Shown here: positions 6,333-14,752 of the stretch, one piece after another
Layout of the letters: the number at the start of each line of letters is the position of its first letter
How positions within the stretch are numbered: the stretch's first letter is position 1
Assembly: GCA_022510865.1 (NCBI GenBank)
Contig: JAFLSQ010000014.1
Location: 1-45,301, forward strand
Length of the DNA stretch: 45,301 nucleotides
Direction of reading: 5' to 3'
DNA from: Treponema sp.
Lineage (GTDB): Bacteria; Spirochaetota; Spirochaetia; Treponematales; Treponemataceae
Notes under the pieces: generated by a model
The model's database searches: none
Told to the model about the DNA's origin: nothing
Seen by the model: only the letters and a program-made list of their open reading frames with translations
Program-made: the position numbers and the translations under genes

Positions 6333-8522
6333 ATGAGACACACAGACAAACACGACTTCCGTTTCATGCAGAACGGCGGACTGATTCAGGCGCAAATCTC
6401 CACGATTGACGATGTGCTGAGCCTGAGAGACCTTGACCCAAAAATGTGGACTGCCCTTGCCTGCCCGGTGCAGGGACTTGAATTCAGCGAGGAGACGCTC
6501 TCTGTCCTTGACAGCGACAGGAACGGCCGCGTCCGTCAGCCTGAGATTCTTGAGGCCGTCGAGTACATCAGAAAGTATTTTGCCAGACCCGATGTGATAA
6601 TGCAGAAAGGCGAGGCAATCCCGCTGGACGCGCTGGGGACACAGCCGTTTGACTGCGGGCATTCGCCGCTGGACTCCGCGAAATCCGTGCTGGAGATTCT
6701 TGGAAAGCCCGATGCCACGCAGATAACTCTGGATGACCTTGCCGGGAACGACAGACTTTTTGCCCCGGACGTGCACAACGGCGACGGCGTGCTTCCGCCC
6801 GAATGCGCGGATGATGATGCGGTTGCCGCTGTGATAAGCGACATAATCTCTGTGACCGGCGGAACTGATGATATAAGCGGGGTCAGAGGAATCACACGCG
6901 CCCAGACCGAGGAATTTTTCAAGAGCATCGGGGAAATCATGCAGTGGCGCGAGGCCGGCTCAAAGGACAATCCAAAAATTTTCTTTCTGAAAGACGCTAC
7001 TGACAATGCCGCGAAAAGTTTTGCCGCGGTCAAGGACAAAATCAACGATTATTACCTGCGCTGCTCGCTCATAAATTTTGACGCGGACTCCAAGGACATC
7101 CTCAAAACCAAAACCGACACAATGTTCTTGGATGAGACCGGCGCGCTCTGCGACATGGAGCACCTTGCCCTGCTTCCAATCGCGGTGTGCGAGGCGGGAA
7201 AACCGCTTCCGCTGGACGGAACTGTGAACCCCGCGTGGCACAAAGAAATCCACACTTTTAAAGAGGATGTGATTAAACCGCTTTTTGAGAAAGACATTGC
7301 CTCGCTGTCCGAGCCGAACTGGCGCAGGATTGAGGAGCTGTTCCGTCCGTATGAGGACTGGCTCCGCGCAATGCCCGAGAATGAGGCGGGAAGCCTTGGG
7401 CTTGACAGAATCGGTCAGATTCTTTCCGGCGGCTACGAGGAGAAAATCAACGCGCTTCTTGACAACGAGGAGAGCCGTCCGCCTGTCGCGCTTGCCTCCG
7501 TTGAGCTGCGCAAAATGCTTCTTCTGCGCCGCGATTTTGTGACGCTCCTCAGGAATTTTGTCTCGTTCGAGGATTTCTACACGCTCGGCGAGAAAGCGAT
7601 TTTCCAGTGCGGAACTTTATACATTGACGGACGCTCCTGCGATTTGTGCGTGAAAGTCCTTGATATGACAAAACACGGGACGATGGCCGCGCTGTCACAA
7701 TGCTTCCTTGCCTACTGCGACTGCACCAAACGGGGCAGCACAGACAAAAAAATGCAGATTGCCGCGCTCATATCCGACGGAAACACGGACAACATCATCC
7801 TTGGGCGCAACGGCGTTTTCTTTGACCGCGACGGCGGTGACTGGGACGCGACAATCGTAAAAATCATCGAGAATCCTGTGAACATAAAGCAGGCGTTTTT
7901 CTCGCCCTACAAAAAACTTCTGCGAATGATTCAAGAGCGGATTGCCAAGGCCGCGGCCGACAAGGAGACCGCCGTGAACGGAAAGCTCGCCGATGCCGTG
8001 AACAATCCGGGCAGCGCGGGCAGCAGTGACAACGTGCCCAAAAAAATTGATGTCGGGACAATCGCGGCGTTGAGCGTCACATTCACCGGAATTGCGACTG
8101 TGGTCGGCGGAATTCTGAGCGCGTTCTTCGGGCTTGGCTGGTGGATTCCGCTCGGCATTCTTGGGATTGTCCTGGCAATCTCCCTGCCGTCAATGATTCT
8201 TGCCTACCTCAAGCTCCGCCAGCGGAACATCGCGCCAATTCTTGACGCGAGCGGCTGGGCAATCAACGGGAACACAAAAATCTCCACAATGCTCGGGCGG
8301 TCGCTCACAAACCTGCCAAAACGCCCGGCCAGAGCCTGCATCGCGGGCAAAGACCCGTTCGCGGCAAAAGGCTTCCCGTGGAAGCGCGTGATAATCCTGC
8401 TTTTGCTGGTTGCCCTGATAATCTGCGCCCTGGTCGCAATCATCAGGAATCCCGACGGAATAAGCGGGGTTTTGGCGGGCATGGGGGCATTGGCGGCAAA
8501 ATTCAGAATCAGAAAACCGTGA
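6333..8522 (+). CDS. Uncharacterised membrane protein with EF-hand-like motifs
   Basis: A 729-residue protein I cannot assign to a characterised family. Residues 60-71 (DSDRNGRVRQPE) match the 12-residue EF-hand calcium loop DxDxNGxIxxxE, and residues 146-157 (DVHNGDGVLPPE) form a second, poorer loop. The large middle part (about 160-560) is charged and soluble-looking. The C-terminal 160 residues hold about three membrane segments: 574-597, 603-625 and about 686-705. A large soluble domain anchored near its C-terminus is implied. The 5' end has little ribosome site; a TAGAAT lies 7 bases before the ATG, hinting at a leaderless message. It is flanked by genes on the opposite strand on both sides, so it is monocistronic. 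Calcium binding is an inference from the motif. Confidence 0.8.
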   Translation: MRHTDKHDFRFMQNGGLIQAQISTIDDVLSLRDLDPKMWTALACPVQGLEFSEETLSVLDSDRNGRVRQPEILEAVEYIRKYFARPDVIMQKGEAIPLDALGTQPFDCGHSPLDSAKSVLEILGKPDATQITLDDLAGNDRLFAPDVHNGDGVLPPECADDDAVAAVISDIISVTGGTDDISGVRGITRAQTEEFFKSIGEIMQWREAGSKDNPKIFFLKDATDNAAKSFAAVKDKINDYYLRCSLINFDADSKDILKTKTDTMFLDETGALCDMEHLALLPIAVCEAGKPLPLDGTVNPAWHKEIHTFKEDVIKPLFEKDIASLSEPNWRRIEELFRPYEDWLRAMPENEAGSLGLDRIGQILSGGYEEKINALLDNEESRPPVALASVELRKMLLLRRDFVTLLRNFVSFEDFYTLGEKAIFQCGTLYIDGRSCDLCVKVLDMTKHGTMAALSQCFLAYCDCTKRGSTDKKMQIAALISDGNTDNIILGRNGVFFDRDGGDWDATIVKIIENPVNIKQAFFSPYKKLLRMIQERIAKAAADKETAVNGKLADAVNNPGSAGSSDNVPKKIDVGTIAALSVTFTGIATVVGGILSAFFGLGWWIPLGILGIVLAISLPSMILAYLKLRQRNIAPILDASGWAINGNTKISTMLGRSLTNLPKRPARACIAGKDPFAAKGFPWKRVIILLLLVALIICALVAIIRNPDGISGVLAGMGALAAKFRIRKP

Positions 8523-8540
8523 CAACCGCGCCCGGATGAA

Positions 8541-11435
8541 TCAGAGTTTTATTCCGAGCAGGCCTTCCTCATCAACATTGTCCATGAGGAGGGTCGCTTT
8601 TCTGACATCCTTTTTTTTCGCATAGCGATGGCGGAACGTTGTAGTGACGACAGTGCCCTTTCCTTTCTGGGATTTCACCTCGATTTTCCCGCCCATCAGG
8701 GATGTCAGAAATTTTGCGATGTTCAGCCCAAGTCCCGAGCTTGGATTCTCGCGGTTTATCTCATTGTCCTCTTTCTCAAACTCGTTGTAGACGTGCGGCA
8801 GGAATTCCTCAGAAATCCCGATTCCGGTATCCGCGCACTCGAACTGCATCAGGCACTCATCAGGATTCTCTGACGGAATCTGGCGCAGACCAAAGCGCAC
8901 CGTGCCGCCACGCGGCGTGTATTTAAGCGCGTTCTCTATGATGTTCGAGATAACATCGGTGGTATGATAAATATCCTGATAAATATACGGATTCGCGATG
9001 TCCATCCAGTATTCAAGCTTAATTCCGCGTCGCTCCGCAATATCCGCAATCAGCTCGTATGCACGCGGAACTGACTGCGAGACATCGGTTGCGGTCTCCA
9101 CAACCTTGATGTCGCCGCTCTCAATCTTTGCGAATTCAAGCACGTGGTTCACAAAAGTGAGCATGCTCTCCTCATATCTGGTGGTCTCATCAAGGCTTGA
9201 TTTTATTGACTCTTTGTCATCCAGATGATTCCTGATTGAGTTCGTGCCGGAAATTATGGATTTCATTGGCCGCAGCATTTCCTGCGCAAAATTATACATG
9301 AAAAGCGTCTTCGCTTTGCTGGCGTTCTGCGAGCCAAGAATCTCAGAGTCCTTGCGCTCGTCCTCGGTCAAATCGTGCACAAAAACGTAGAAAATATCGC
9401 CGTATTTTTCTGTGTGGACAAGCCGCCCGAACGTCTTCACATTTTTCACGGCACCGCCCGCTGTTTTGATTCTGTACTCAAGGCTGTCCATGTCATTCTC
9501 ATCCACAATCTGACTGGATATGCTTTTCTGCACGCGCTCAAAGTCCTCGTCATGCACAAGCCCTTTGAAAGAATTTCCGCAGAACGCCCGCAGCGACTCC
9601 GCGCTCTCACAATCGTAAATGCGCATCAGCTCGCGGTTAAAAGAAATCAGCTCCTGATTTCCGTCCGCGTGGTAAGAGAAAAATCCGCCGGGGATGCTGT
9701 CTGCAATCTCTGTGGCAACGCGCAGCATAGACTCGCTCAGAATCCCGATTTCCTGCGCCGCCTTGACCGGCATTGCGGAAAACGCGTTCGCAGGCGAGAA
9801 CGACTTTTTTTTAAGATACGCTTCGTACTCTTTTGCGGGGAGCGGCTTTGAGAAATAAAAGCCCTGGATAAAATCACAGCCAAGGGATTTTAACGTCTGG
9901 AACTGCTCGACAGACTCCGCGCCCTCGGCAACGGTCATAAGCCCCATTCGGTGCGCCATCCTTATGATATTCTCAATCACAACCTCGTTCGCCTTGATGT
10001 TGCGCACAAAACTGATGTCCAGCTTGATTACGTTCAGCGGAAATCTTGCCAGAGAGCCGAGCGATGAGTAGCCAGAGCCAAAGTCATCCATCTCAATCAG
10101 AAATCCGGATTCCTGGAATTTCTTCACCTGCGAGATTATCAAGTCCGTGTTGTCGGAATAAAGGGATTCAGTCACCTCCATGTGGAGCAGAGAATGGTCT
10201 ATTCCGTGCGCGTCCACAACCTCAATCTCTTTCTCAACATAGCCGCCCTCCATAAAATCCCGGCGGGAAATATTCACGGAGACCGGGACAATGGGAAGCC
10301 CTTCCTGCTGCCACCGCTTTATATCCTTGCAGACCTGCGCCAGAATATACAAATCAAGCTTGGAGATGAAGCCGTTGCGCTCAAAAATCGATATGAACTG
10401 ATTGGGGGTCAGAAATCCGTACTCAGGGTGCTCCCAGCGGACAAGCGCCTCCGCGCCCGCAATGCTTCCCGTCACAGCCTCGTGCTTAGGCTGATAGAAA
10501 ATCCTGAACTGCTCCTCCGCAAGACCGCGCTCCATGCTCTCGATGATTCTCTGCTCGTCCAGAAGTTTTTTCTGCAAGGTGCTCTCGTAAAACGCGATGT
10601 CTTTTTTATAAATCCCTTTGATTCCGCGGATTGACAGGAACGCCCGGTCACAGCAAATCAGAAGCGGAAGCTCAAAGCCGATTGGCGCGTAAATCCCGAC
10701 TTTCGCGACCTGATGCGGAATCGGCGCTTTCCTCAGAATGATTCTCTGGATTTTTTTTATGCGCTCCAAATCAACATCGCCGTTGAATTCCATGAAAAAA
10801 ATGAACTGGTCGCCGCCAAAACGCCCGGTCACGGCATCAGGAAGAAGCCTGGAAATCTGCTTGCCGACAAAAGCAAGGAATTCGTTGCATTTTTCCTCGC
10901 CGTAAAGCGAGTTGGACGACTTGAAGTTGTCAAAATCGCAGGCAACCAAAAAATACGGTTTGCGCGGATTCTCCCTGCGGATTTGCTCCGCCTTGCTCAG
11001 AAACGCCTGACGCGTGAGAAGCCCGGTGAGCTGGTCATGCTCCAGCTCAGAGATGACGCGCCTTGCCTCCGCGATTTTTTTTGTCGTCCGCAGGATGTTG
11101 CGCACACGGAGCCTGTTCAGCGGTTTTTTCAGAAAATCAACGACATCATATTTTAAAAGCTGCTCCTCCTCGCGCTCGTGGTGCGAATCAGAGATGATGA
11201 GCACGGGAAGTTTCTTAAGCTCCGGGATTTTATGGACGGCCTCCAGAATCTCATTGGCAACATCAACGGAGAACGCCGCGGCAGCAATCCCCTTGGATTT
11301 ATCCTGCAAAACAGAAACAATGTCATCCGACTTGTCCGCAGTAATCACATCAAACGCAGAAAAGACAATCGAAGAGAATTCCTTTCTTGATTCCGGATCC
11401 GTGTCCACCAATAAAAGAGAATTACGCGCTTCCAT
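8541..11435 (-). CDS. Composite signalling protein: pseudo-receiver, degenerate GGDEF, EAL, PAS, histidine-kinase-like
   Basis: A 964-residue protein with five domains. (1) About 5-115 receiver-like: starts LLLVDTDPE, has KKPL, but the phosphoacceptor position (about 55) is Phe in AAAAFSVD. (2) About 125-285 GGDEF-like: DFDNFKSSN and RFGGDQF (207-211), Glu to Gln. (3) About 295-545 EAL: EALVRW (329), SVNIS, MEVTES, DDFGSGYSS, KLD, AEGAE all intact, so c-di-GMP phosphodiesterase activity is expected. (4) About 570-690 PAS. (5) About 705-935 kinase-like: the dimerisation helix has NFAQEMLRPM where the H-box would be, with Gln718 in place of His, while the ATP lid motifs (IIENALKYT, CADTGIGI, GLGLNIAKF) look complete. 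GAGGAG 6 bases before ATG 11435 fixes the start. Likely a cytoplasmic c-di-GMP hydrolase controlled by ligand or partner binding. Confidence 0.9.
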   Translation of the reverse strand: MEARNSLLLVDTDPESRKEFSSIVFSAFDVITADKSDDIVSVLQDKSKGIAAAAFSVDVANEILEAVHKIPELKKLPVLIISDSHHEREEEQLLKYDVVDFLKKPLNRLRVRNILRTTKKIAEARRVISELEHDQLTGLLTRQAFLSKAEQIRRENPRKPYFLVACDFDNFKSSNSLYGEEKCNEFLAFVGKQISRLLPDAVTGRFGGDQFIFFMEFNGDVDLERIKKIQRIILRKAPIPHQVAKVGIYAPIGFELPLLICCDRAFLSIRGIKGIYKKDIAFYESTLQKKLLDEQRIIESMERGLAEEQFRIFYQPKHEAVTGSIAGAEALVRWEHPEYGFLTPNQFISIFERNGFISKLDLYILAQVCKDIKRWQQEGLPIVPVSVNISRRDFMEGGYVEKEIEVVDAHGIDHSLLHMEVTESLYSDNTDLIISQVKKFQESGFLIEMDDFGSGYSSLGSLARFPLNVIKLDISFVRNIKANEVVIENIIRMAHRMGLMTVAEGAESVEQFQTLKSLGCDFIQGFYFSKPLPAKEYEAYLKKKSFSPANAFSAMPVKAAQEIGILSESMLRVATEIADSIPGGFFSYHADGNQELISFNRELMRIYDCESAESLRAFCGNSFKGLVHDEDFERVQKSISSQIVDENDMDSLEYRIKTAGGAVKNVKTFGRLVHTEKYGDIFYVFVHDLTEDERKDSEILGSQNASKAKTLFMYNFAQEMLRPMKSIISGTNSIRNHLDDKESIKSSLDETTRYEESMLTFVNHVLEFAKIESGDIKVVETATDVSQSVPRAYELIADIAERRGIKLEYWMDIANPYIYQDIYHTTDVISNIIENALKYTPRGGTVRFGLRQIPSENPDECLMQFECADTGIGISEEFLPHVYNEFEKEDNEINRENPSSGLGLNIAKFLTSLMGGKIEVKSQKGKGTVVTTTFRHRYAKKKDVRKATLLMDNVDEEGLLGIKL

Positions 11436-11590
11436 TAAAACTCCTCTTTTCCGCGCGTTGCCGCAGAACTTTTTTATACAGTATACCACCTTTTTCCGGA
11501 TTTGTCGTTTTTTTTTCAGACGATTTTCGTAAAGTCCGCAGGAAAGCCCTCTGATGATTCCGGCGCACCGTGCTTTGCGGTCAGCCGCGC

Positions 11591-11616
11591 AAAAAAAAAC
11601 GGACTGCACGTCCTGT
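11591..11616 (-). terminator. Probable terminator of the feo operon
   Basis: On the minus strand a short stem (GGAC-gtgca-GTCC, about 6 bp with one bulge) is followed by nine T (plus 11591-11599). It is 60 bases after the FeoB-associated peptide. The stem is short, so efficiency is uncertain. Confidence 0.45.
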
Positions 11617-11676
11617 AACCTTAACGATACAGTACGGCAATCCGCTTTATCTAAGAATGTTCTCAATGGCGATTGC

Positions 11677-11832
11677 TCAGCCGCGTTTTTTCGTGCATCC
11701 GCCTGATGACGGGCAGGAGCCGCAGCCGCAGGAGCACATTCCGCCGCCGGCGCGTTTTTTCCTGACCAGCGAGAAAATCACAAAGGCGACCACGCAAATC
11801 AGCACAAAGCTCACAATTATTGTTCCGAGCAT
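11677..11832 (-). CDS. FeoB-associated Cys-rich membrane protein
   Basis: A 51-residue peptide: one N-terminal membrane segment (IIVSFVLICVVAFVIFSLV), a basic junction (RKKRAGGG) and a Cys cluster (CSCGCGSCPSSGGC). This is the FeoB-associated small Cys-rich protein seen downstream of feoB in many anaerobes, proposed to help iron handling. Its ATG overlaps the feoB stop (TGATG), so translation is coupled. It occupies the promoter-distal end of the feo operon. Confidence 0.88.
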   Translation of the reverse strand: MLGTIIVSFVLICVVAFVIFSLVRKKRAGGGMCSCGCGSCPSSGGCTKKRG

Positions 11833-14021
11833 CACAAAACCTCCGCCGCAGATTTTGGCTTCCTGACAAGAAGCCAGACAAAACAAGCCAGCACAACGAG
11901 CGCGAAAATCAGCCCCGCAGCGTGAGCGCGCCCCGCAAAAAGGCTTCCAATCTGGTAAATGCAAAGCGACACGGCATACGCGAACGCGCACTGCCAGCCG
12001 ATTGCCGCCCACGTCCATTTCGCGCAGCCCATCTCGCGCCTGATTGCGCCGATTGCGGCAAAACACGGCGCGCACAGCAAGTTGAACACAAGGAAAGCAT
12101 AACCTGCAAGGCGGGAAAGGTCAACAAAATCAAGCACGCCGAACACGCCCACAACCTCCTCTTTTGCCACAAGCCCCATCACCGTGGCAATTACCGCGCG
12201 GATGTTCCCGAAGCCGAGCGGCACAAAAATCCACCTGATTGCATTGCCAAGAAAGCCCAGAACCGATGATTCCAGCTCCAAATCCGGGTCAAAGCCAAAA
12301 CCATCGTCAGTGATTCCAAAAACCGAGCCTGCCCAAATCACGACGGAAGACAGCAGGATGATTGTCCCCGCTTTTTTGATGAACGACCAGCCGCGCTCCC
12401 ACACTGACCGCAGGATGTTTTTTGCGGCGGGCCAGCGGTACGCGGGCAGCTCCATCACAAACGGCGCGGCATCTCCAAGGAACGGTCTTGTTTTTTTAAG
12501 GATGATTCCCGAGCAGATGATTGCGGCCACGCCCACAAAATACGCTGACGCGGCGACCCAGGCAGAGCCATCGAACAAAGACGATGAAATCAGCGCGATT
12601 ATCGGAAGTTTTGCGCCGCACGGAATGAAAGTTGTCGTCATAATTGTGATGCGGCGGTCACGCTCATTTTCGATTGTCCGGCTTGCCATCACCGCGGGCA
12701 CTGCGCACCCAGTTCCGATGAGCATCGGGATGAAAGATTTTCCGGAAAGCCCGAACCGCCTGAAAATCCTGTCCATAATGAACGCGACGCGAGCCATATA
12801 TCCGCATGATTCCAGAAACGCGAGGAAAAAGAAAAGGACGAGCATTTGCGGAACAAAGCCCAGAACCGCGCCGACCCCGGCAATAATTCCGTCCAGAACA
12901 AGGCTTTTTAGGAATTCGGCGCAGTTCGCGGCATCAAGTCCGCGCTCAACAATGGCGGGAATTCCGGGAATCCATCTGCCGTAGTCGGCGGGGTCAGGCT
13001 CATCCGCAGCGGAGGCCTCAAAATCAGCAAGCGCATCTTCGTAAGCCTGCCTGCCCGCGCCAAGCAGAAAATATCCGTCACCAAAAAGTCCGTCGTTCAC
13101 CCAGTCAGTGCACCACGCGCCCACAGTCGTGATTGACACAAAATAGACAAGGAACATCGCGAGCGCGAAAATTGGCAGGGCAAGAAAGCGGTTGGTCACA
13201 ATGCGGTCAATCCGGTCAGAGACAGAGAGATTTTTGCGGGATTTTCTTGCCACGCAGCTTCCGATTACCTGCCCGATATATTCATAGCGTTCCGCAGTGA
13301 TGATTGACTCGGCATCGTCGTCCATCTCATCCTCGCATGATTTTATGTCCGCCTGAATGCGCTCAAGAACCTCGGCGGGAACATCCAGCGATTTTATGAC
13401 TTTTTTGTCGCCCTCAAAAACTTTCACAGAATACCAGCGGCGCTGATTTTCCGGCAGATTATACAGGACGACCTCCTCAATGCGCGCGAGCGCGTGCTCA
13501 ACGCAGTGCGCAAAACGGTGACGGCAGGCCATCGGCTTTTCCCCGGCGGCAAGGGCAACCGCAGTCTGCGCGGCCGTGGCGCAGCCATCCCCTTTTAGCG
13601 CGGAAACTGCGACAACCGGGCAGCCAAGTGCCTTGGACATCTGCTCAATATTGATTTTATCGCCGTTTTTTTCCAGGACATCGGCCATGTTCACCGCAAC
13701 CACCATCGGAATGCCAAGCTCGGCGAGCTGTGTCGTAAGATAAAGATTGCGCTCCAGGTTCGTGCCGTCAACGATGTTCAGGATTGCGTCCGGACGTTCC
13801 CGCACAAGATACTCGCGCGAGACAACCTCCTCCGGCGAGTACGGTGAGAGCGAGTAAATGCCGGGCAAATCCACAATCACAGCATCAAAGCCTTTGAGAC
13901 GGCCCTCCTTTTTCTCGACCGTGACCCCCGGCCAGTTCCCCACAAACTGATTCGAGCCTGTGAGCGCGTTGAAAAGCGTGGTCTTGCCCGCGTTCGGATT
14001 TCCCGCAAGTGCTATCCGCAT
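11832..14021 (-). CDS. feoB: Ferrous iron transport protein B
   Basis: Inner-membrane Fe(II) transporter with an N-terminal G protein. GNPNAGKT (G1, residues 7-14), a G2 loop, DLPGIYSL (G3), NMAD (G4) and SALKG (G5) are present. The rest is a membrane domain with the two related gate halves (FVPQMLVLFFFLAFLESCGYMARVAF and the following segments). At 729 residues it is of usual length. A GGAGGG 8 bases before ATG 14021 fixes the start, just 3 bases after the feoA stop. The order feoA-feoA-feoB-Cys-rich peptide is a complete Feo system of an anaerobe, where Fe(II) is the main iron source. Control is probably by the three operator-like dyads upstream and inside the operon. Confidence 0.96.
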   Translation of the reverse strand: MRIALAGNPNAGKTTLFNALTGSNQFVGNWPGVTVEKKEGRLKGFDAVIVDLPGIYSLSPYSPEEVVSREYLVRERPDAILNIVDGTNLERNLYLTTQLAELGIPMVVAVNMADVLEKNGDKINIEQMSKALGCPVVAVSALKGDGCATAAQTAVALAAGEKPMACRHRFAHCVEHALARIEEVVLYNLPENQRRWYSVKVFEGDKKVIKSLDVPAEVLERIQADIKSCEDEMDDDAESIITAERYEYIGQVIGSCVARKSRKNLSVSDRIDRIVTNRFLALPIFALAMFLVYFVSITTVGAWCTDWVNDGLFGDGYFLLGAGRQAYEDALADFEASAADEPDPADYGRWIPGIPAIVERGLDAANCAEFLKSLVLDGIIAGVGAVLGFVPQMLVLFFFLAFLESCGYMARVAFIMDRIFRRFGLSGKSFIPMLIGTGCAVPAVMASRTIENERDRRITIMTTTFIPCGAKLPIIALISSSLFDGSAWVAASAYFVGVAAIICSGIILKKTRPFLGDAAPFVMELPAYRWPAAKNILRSVWERGWSFIKKAGTIILLSSVVIWAGSVFGITDDGFGFDPDLELESSVLGFLGNAIRWIFVPLGFGNIRAVIATVMGLVAKEEVVGVFGVLDFVDLSRLAGYAFLVFNLLCAPCFAAIGAIRREMGCAKWTWAAIGWQCAFAYAVSLCIYQIGSLFAGRAHAAGLIFALVVLACFVWLLVRKPKSAAEVL

Positions 14022-14024
14022 AAT

Positions 14025-14252
14025 TTACGCCCTCCCCGCAACAAGAACGCGCTCCGCATCCGCCTTGCGCACCGAAAGCTCGTAGCCGCGCACCGTGATT
14101 TCCACCGGGTCGCCAAGCGGCGCAACTTTGCGCACAAAAATCTCAACGCCCCGGGTGATTCCCATATCCATAATCCGGCGTCTCACCGCGCCCTCACCAA
14201 GAAGCCGCTCCACCGTAACCGTCTGACCGGTTTTTACCTCACGCAGTGTCAT
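14025..14252 (-). CDS. feoA: FeoA, second copy (SH3-like iron transport protein)
   Basis: A 75-residue FeoA-domain protein: MTLREVKTGQTVTVERLLG, then RRRIMDMGITRGVEIFVRKVAPLGDPVEITVRGYELSVRK. The LGDPVEI and RGYELSVRK segments are typical. It is a small SH3-like cytoplasmic partner of FeoB that probably modulates its activity. GAGGAGG lies 5-6 bases before ATG 14252; an in-frame extension to 14303 runs into the operator region and was rejected. It ends 3 bases before feoB. Confidence 0.93.
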   Translation of the reverse strand: MTLREVKTGQTVTVERLLGEGAVRRRIMDMGITRGVEIFVRKVAPLGDPVEITVRGYELSVRKADAERVLVAGRA

Positions 14253-14285
14253 TTTTTCCTCCTCAAACACAGCAGACTGATTTTT

Positions 14286-14301
14286 ATTAGTTTTACCTAA
14301 C
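14286..14301. promoter_or_regulatory. Feo operator-like dyad, internal copy
   Basis: ATTAG-TTTTAC-CTAAC, the same 5-6-5 layout as the two sites upstream of the first feoA. It lies between the two feoA genes, in a 74-base gap, so it may control a second start or block elongation. An additional 5-5-5 dyad ACCTA/TAGGT overlaps it at 14295-14309. Confidence 0.5.
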
Positions 14302-14326
14302 AACTAGGTCAAAAAAATTCGATGAA

Positions 14327-14536
14327 TCAGACAATGATTTTCTGAGCCGCCTCCCTGCCCACCGCGACACGCGCACCGCGAACCTGCACGATGATATTCC
14401 CGGAAATCTCCGCGATGACAGAGACCTGCGCCCCTGCGACAAAGCCAAGGCTCTCCAGAAACCTGCGCACAGCCTCTTTCCCGCCGATTTTTTTAACCAG
14501 AAACTCCTCTCCAATCTCAGCCATAGTCAGCGGCAT
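14327..14536 (-). CDS. feoA: FeoA, first copy (SH3-like iron transport protein)
   Basis: A 69-residue FeoA-domain protein. MPLTMAEIGEEFLVKKIGGK leads to RRFLESLGFVAGAQVSVIAEISGNIIVQVRGARVAVGREAA, with the LGFVAGA and the RGARVAVG strands of the FeoA fold. It is the first gene of the feo operon and distinct in sequence from the second FeoA, so they are not a recent duplication. GAGGTG lies before ATG 14536 at good spacing; a second in-frame ATG at 14524 is possible. Together the two FeoA proteins may form different contacts with FeoB. Confidence 0.9.
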   Translation of the reverse strand: MPLTMAEIGEEFLVKKIGGKEAVRRFLESLGFVAGAQVSVIAEISGNIIVQVRGARVAVGREAAQKIIV

Positions 14537-14562
14537 CCGAGCACCTCACAAACTGAATTTTA

Positions 14563-14578
14563 GTTAGACATACCTAAC
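14563..14578. promoter_or_regulatory. Feo operator-like dyad, site 1 (GTTAG-N6-CTAAC)
   Basis: A perfect dyad with 5-bp arms (GTTAG, CTAAC) around six bases, positioned just downstream of the predicted transcription start. It resembles the TTAGG..CCTAA operators of DtxR-family metal regulators, but the regulator is not in the window. Confidence 0.65.
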
Positions 14579-14586
14579 CAATTGAT

Positions 14587-14602
14587 GTTATATTATCCTA
14601 AC
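14587..14602. promoter_or_regulatory. Feo operator-like dyad, site 2 (GTTAT-N6-CTAAC), over the -10
   Basis: Same 5-6-5 layout with one arm mismatch. It covers the predicted -10 (14590-14595) and part of the spacer, 24 bases from site 1, so binding here would block RNA polymerase. Confidence 0.6.
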
Positions 14603-14618
14603 AACATCACCTTGTCAA
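14590..14618 (-). promoter_or_regulatory. Predicted promoter of the feo operon
   Basis: On the minus strand TTGACA (14613-14618), a 17-base spacer and TAATAT (14590-14595). An excellent sigma70-type promoter, with operator-like dyads over the -10 and just downstream. Confidence 0.75.
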
Positions 14619-14693
14619 CTGCCTCCGCACAAATTTCCGCACAGAGAATCCCGGCGGATGAGACAGGCTTGCCCGGCGAGAAATGCGGAAATC

Positions 14694-14730
14694 AAAAAAA
14701 TACGCCCGCCGGAACAAAGTCTGGCGGGCG
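14694..14730 (-). terminator. Rho-independent terminator of the lipoprotein gene
   Basis: On the minus strand an 8-bp G/C stem (CGCCCGCC 14703-14710 with GGCGGGCG 14723-14730) is followed by a T-rich tail (7 A on the plus strand, 14694-14700). It starts 23 bases after the lipoprotein stop. Confidence 0.8.
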
Positions 14731-14752
14731 TTCGCTCTGTTACAGATGCTGA

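Noticed and set aside
12184..12984. Plus-strand frame of 266 residues opposite feoB
   Set aside because: It lies antisense in the middle of the firmly identified feoB.
14286..14602. Classical Fur boxes
   Set aside because: The dyads are GTTAG-N6-CTAAC, not the GATAAT-type Fur consensus.
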